A stretch of DNA of 64,000 nucleotides, taken from the NCBI GenBank assembly GCA_016840285.1, contig JAEOSR010000127.1:1-64000 (forward strand), read 5' to 3'. A program made the position numbers and the translations under genes. Below, piece by piece: positions 61,791-64,000 of this stretch. Below the pieces are notes generated by a model, which saw nothing but the letters and a program-made list of their open reading frames with translations, had not been told where the DNA came from and did not search any database. This DNA is from Candidatus Hodarchaeota archaeon (lineage in GTDB: Archaea; Asgardarchaeota; Heimdallarchaeia; Hodarchaeales; Hodarchaeaceae). The first letter of the stretch is position 1; each line of letters starts with the position of its first letter.

Positions 61791-62816
61791 ATGTCTGAAT
61801 ATTCACGTATAGCACTTTATTTACAAGATAAACACGACATTCCCAAGTCAATAGAATTTGCTAAATATGCGGAAGAAAAAGGGTTTGAAGCTGTTTGGCA
61901 AGCTGAGTCAAGATTAGCTCGTGTAGCAACTATTCCTATTTCTGCAATGGCTGCAGTCACAAAGAGGATCAAACTGGGTACAGGAGTTGTTAATAACTTG
62001 ACTCGAAATGTTGCGCTAATGGCAGCAACATTTAGTACAATGGATCAAATGGCCCCTGGGAGATTTATTTGTGGAATTGGTGCTTGGTGGGAACCTCTTG
62101 CAAGTAAGGTAGGTACACCTCGTAAAAAGCCATTGAAACTGATGAGAGAGTACACAACAGTGATGAAAAAGCTCCTTAACATGGAAACTGTTACTTTTGA
62201 TGGTGAGTTTGTGCATGTGGATGGGATACGATTAGACATCGTTCATGGGGATCCCGATAAACCACGCGGAGTACCAATATTGATTGGTGCAACAGGCATG
62301 AAAATGATAGAACTTACTGGGGAGCTTTGCGCAAAAAAGCTAGCTGATGGTGCACTACTCAACTATATGGTATCTCCCGATTATAACCATACAGCTTTGA
62401 AACACTTAGAAATTGGAGCAAAGAAAGGTGGAGGTTCGCTTGAAGACATTGACAGACCTCAATTGATAGTCTGTTCCATGGATCTCGATAGAGAAAAGGC
62501 ATTAAATGAAGCCCGTGAACTCCTCACTCAATATATGGGCCAACAGCCACATTTAATGAAGGCAAGTAAGATGCCTCAAGACATCCTTGATAAAATCCAC
62601 GAGGAACTGACTTGGCCCGCAACAAGAGAGCAAATCCATAAAGCAATGAGACATATCCCTGATGAGATTGTACAAAAAATTACCGCCAGTGGGAAACCAG
62701 ATGAATGTCTTGAACAAGTATCACAGTGGATTGATAGTGGATGTACTTGCCCAGTCCTCTATCAGCTCTCTGATGATGTAAAATTAATGATTGATACGTT
62801 TTCTCCGATTCAATAA
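61791..62816 (+). CDS. Luciferase-like (LLM) flavin/F420-dependent oxidoreductase
   Basis: 341 residues. The (beta/alpha)8 luciferase-like fold has signature parts [40 protein letters not shown], and [12 protein letters not shown]. Methylene-H4MPT reductase (Mer) and F420-dependent secondary alcohol enzymes belong here; in archaea F420 is the usual cofactor. The C1 role is a guess: Mer-type residues cannot be assigned by eye. GTGGAGTAAG precedes the ATG as a binding site. Single gene. Confidence 0.88.
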   Translation: MSEYSRIALYLQDKHDIPKSIEFAKYAEEKGFEAVWQAESRLARVATIPISAMAAVTKRIKLGTGVVNNLTRNVALMAATFSTMDQMAPGRFICGIGAWWEPLASKVGTPRKKPLKLMREYTTVMKKLLNMETVTFDGEFVHVDGIRLDIVHGDPDKPRGVPILIGATGMKMIELTGELCAKKLADGALLNYMVSPDYNHTALKHLEIGAKKGGGSLEDIDRPQLIVCSMDLDREKALNEARELLTQYMGQQPHLMKASKMPQDILDKIHEELTWPATREQIHKAMRHIPDEIVQKITASGKPDECLEQVSQWIDSGCTCPVLYQLSDDVKLMIDTFSPIQ

Positions 62817-62902
62817 TAAATCTCTTCTTCCTCTTTTAAAAGGTTTATAAAGATTCTATTGCTAATTTAATCATCTATTCCAAGATAGAAGTTGAGAATC
62901 AG

Positions 62903-63286
62903 ATGGAATTTGATTTAAGAACAATTTGTCGATCACTAGCTGCAAATCATTTTTCGATTGACAAAGAATTACTTAATACTCTGGAAAATATGTACGAATC
63001 AAGTGATAATCTGAAGAGGGATTATTCAACGATTAGAAGAATTTTTAAAGACAAAAAGCTCAGTTGGAAGGAGATTGATCAATTAAACCAGTTCCTAACC
63101 ATCACAATACCCAACTCTTGGAATGATGATTGGTCGGAATTTGAATCGGTTATTAAAAGTTTACAATCTAATAAATTCAACTTCTTTGAACGAATTCAAT
63201 ATATAAGAGAGATCAATTATCGGGCGTTCCCTGATGGACATGAAAGTGAAAAATTATTTCATTATTTTCTTAATGGGCAAAAATGA
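62903..63286 (+). CDS. Hypothetical protein, first part of a frame with in-frame stops
   Basis: 127 codons from ATG 62903 to TGA 63284-63286. Helical, aromatic-rich, with no known domain. Directly after the TGA the same frame goes on with LDIIQRFHEILDIYKELP, which runs into the following ORF, so it is likely one gene with a nonsense change (TGG to TGA would restore Trp). Stretch ends in FHYFLNGQK. AGAAGTTGAGAATCAG precedes the ATG, a modest ribosome binding site. Confidence 0.5.
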   Translation: MEFDLRTICRSLAANHFSIDKELLNTLENMYESSDNLKRDYSTIRRIFKDKKLSWKEIDQLNQFLTITIPNSWNDDWSEFESVIKSLQSNKFNFFERIQYIREINYRAFPDGHESEKLFHYFLNGQK

Positions 63287-63334
63287 TTAGATATAATCCA
63301 AAGATTTCATGAAATTCTAGATATCTATAAAGAA

Positions 63335-63610
63335 TTGCCTACTGACATAGAGGAAATTTCCACAATAGAGGAATTATTAAAGGAATTCTTTCAGAAACTG
63401 GGATATATTGCTGATATTACCCCTCCATACCTTTTAATCACTCCAGAAGGAAAGGAAATCGACCCCACGTACCCATTGAATGTAGCTAAGAGACTCCGTC
63501 AACTCGGAGTTGAGATTAAGAAGAATCTCAAAAGATTACCGTCCAAAGAACTATTATCACTAACGAATGCCGCCACAAAAGGTTTAAACGAATTTATGAA
63601 GGGAAAGTAG
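63335..63610 (+). CDS. Hypothetical protein, second part of the same frame
   Basis: 91 codons. The listed start is TTG 63335, but the frame is open from 63287, directly after the TGA of the previous ORF. The core GYIADITPPYLLITPEGKEIDP reads coding-like, and the C-terminus NAATKGLNEFMKGK ends at TAG 63608. Again the frame continues: LLEDEFKAESFWGRKKGIPQ and NLFYFLEEMFEFEDYIRFQK up to TAA 63746. So the full unit may be 62903-63748 with two internal stops, which suggests a decaying gene. No domain recognised. Confidence 0.45.
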   Translation: MPTDIEEISTIEELLKEFFQKLGYIADITPPYLLITPEGKEIDPTYPLNVAKRLRQLGVEIKKNLKRLPSKELLSLTNAATKGLNEFMKGK

Positions 63611-63742
63611 TTACTGGAAGACGAATTCAAGGCTGAATCTTTTTGGGGGAGAAAGAAAGGGATTCCTCAGATTCACAACCTTTTCTACTTTCTTGAAGAA
63701 ATGTTTGAGTTTGAAGATTATATTCGGTTTCAAAAGCTACTG

Positions 63743-64000
63743 TCATAAAAATTCAAGAAACATTACTAGAATGGCCGTGACTACACCAGCAATGATCATT
63801 CTAATTCCATTCGAGATAATATTTTCCTTTGAAATCTTGCCTAAATAGGCTCCCAAAATAAACAAAGATAGGCCAGTCAATAGAACAGATGAAATATAAG
63901 CAAATTGAATGGGCCATCCCAAAAAATATGCACCAAAGAAGGGGAGAAATGAGATAGATGCTGCTACAAAAGGACTAAGGCCGTCGACAGCAGCTACAAA
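63743..64000 (-). CDS. VIT1/CCC1-family transporter, C-terminal part (cut by window edge)
   Basis: The minus-strand frame is open from the right window edge to TGA at 63743-63745, 85 codons. It reads AAVDGLSPFVAASISFLPFF, then AYISSVLLTGLSLFILGAYL, and ends ILVMFLEFL. The pattern of helices 3-5 with DGLSPF, proline and GAYLGK is typical of VIT1/CCC1 (DUF125) iron/manganese transporters. The start and the metal-binding domain are outside the window. It converges with the multi-stop gene; its stop overlaps the end of that frame. Confidence 0.75.
   Translation of the reverse strand, partial: FVAAVDGLSPFVAASISFLPFFGAYFLGWPIQFAYISSVLLTGLSLFILGAYLGKISKENIISNGIRMIIAGVVTAILVMFLEFL

Noticed and set aside
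1..64000. CRISPR arrays, insertion sequences, rRNA genes
   Set aside because: No regularly spaced repeats, no transposase-like protein or terminal repeats, and no rRNA-like conserved stretches were seen.

Overview
The window reads as a gene-dense stretch of an archaeal chromosome. It is AT-rich, with short intergenic gaps, frequent GTG and TTG starts, GGAGG-type ribosome binding sites at some genes and leaderless-looking starts at others. Archaeal-type genes include a class II glycyl-tRNA synthetase, a type II methionine aminopeptidase, an M42 peptidase, CheC/CheD, an F420-type luciferase-like oxidoreductase, a VIT/CCC1 fragment and a polyprenol-kinase-like protein. A Rag/Gtr-like GTPase fold fused to a roadblock-like tail and a B-box-like mini zinc finger point to an Asgard archaeon, perhaps a Heimdallarchaeia-like lineage. 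That placement is inference; no rRNA or marker phylogeny is available here. I found no tRNA, rRNA, CRISPR array or insertion sequence.

Layout. 1-10 kb: end of a surface sulfotransferase-like protein, a YkgJ-like protein, an esterase plus acyl-CoA synthetase pair, an aminotransferase, two small zinc proteins behind a possibly structured leader, a hydrolase, a MaoC protein and a GNAT. 10-18 kb: a permuted-looking substrate-binding protein, a second aminotransferase, a thioredoxin-zinc-ribbon gene broken by an in-frame TAG, an overlapping ornithine cyclodeaminase-like/PLP enzyme pair, and CheC-CheD. 18-32 kb: a second acyl-CoA synthetase, MTA/SAH deaminase-like amidohydrolase, kinase-fold protein, MFS transporter, methionine aminopeptidase, HEAT-repeat protein, OLD nuclease and the Rag-like protein. 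32-42 kb: a two-subunit flavin amine dehydrogenase, membrane protein, GlyRS, agmatinase-like enzyme, an IscS-like/IscU/TusA sulfur cluster and a polyprenol-kinase-like protein. 42-49 kb: a tightly coupled minus-strand operon (M32 peptidase, flavin reductase, mini winged helix, phosphoribosyltransferase) and a methyltransferase/ADP-ribosylglycohydrolase pair. 49-64 kb: a very large GH13 protein, zinc-ribbon membrane protein, CorA, aldo-keto reductase, M42 peptidase, a second DNA methyltransferase, an APC transporter with USP tail, a GAF protein, an LLM oxidoreductase and a gene with internal stops.

The main themes are three. First, proteins of familiar families have lost catalytic residues: IscS without its PLP lysine, a Rag-like protein without the P-loop lysine, and CheC without its asparagines. 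This suggests scaffold or sensor roles. Second, small genes and gene remnants too short for routine ORF calling are present: an ATP-grasp N-terminus, a DUSP23-like N-terminus, a PPDK C-terminus, a 42-aa zinc ribbon and a 55-aa winged helix. Third, translationally coupled gene pairs suggest unrecognised functional units, especially methyltransferase plus ADP-ribosylglycohydrolase. All family calls come from reading motifs; no database search was run.
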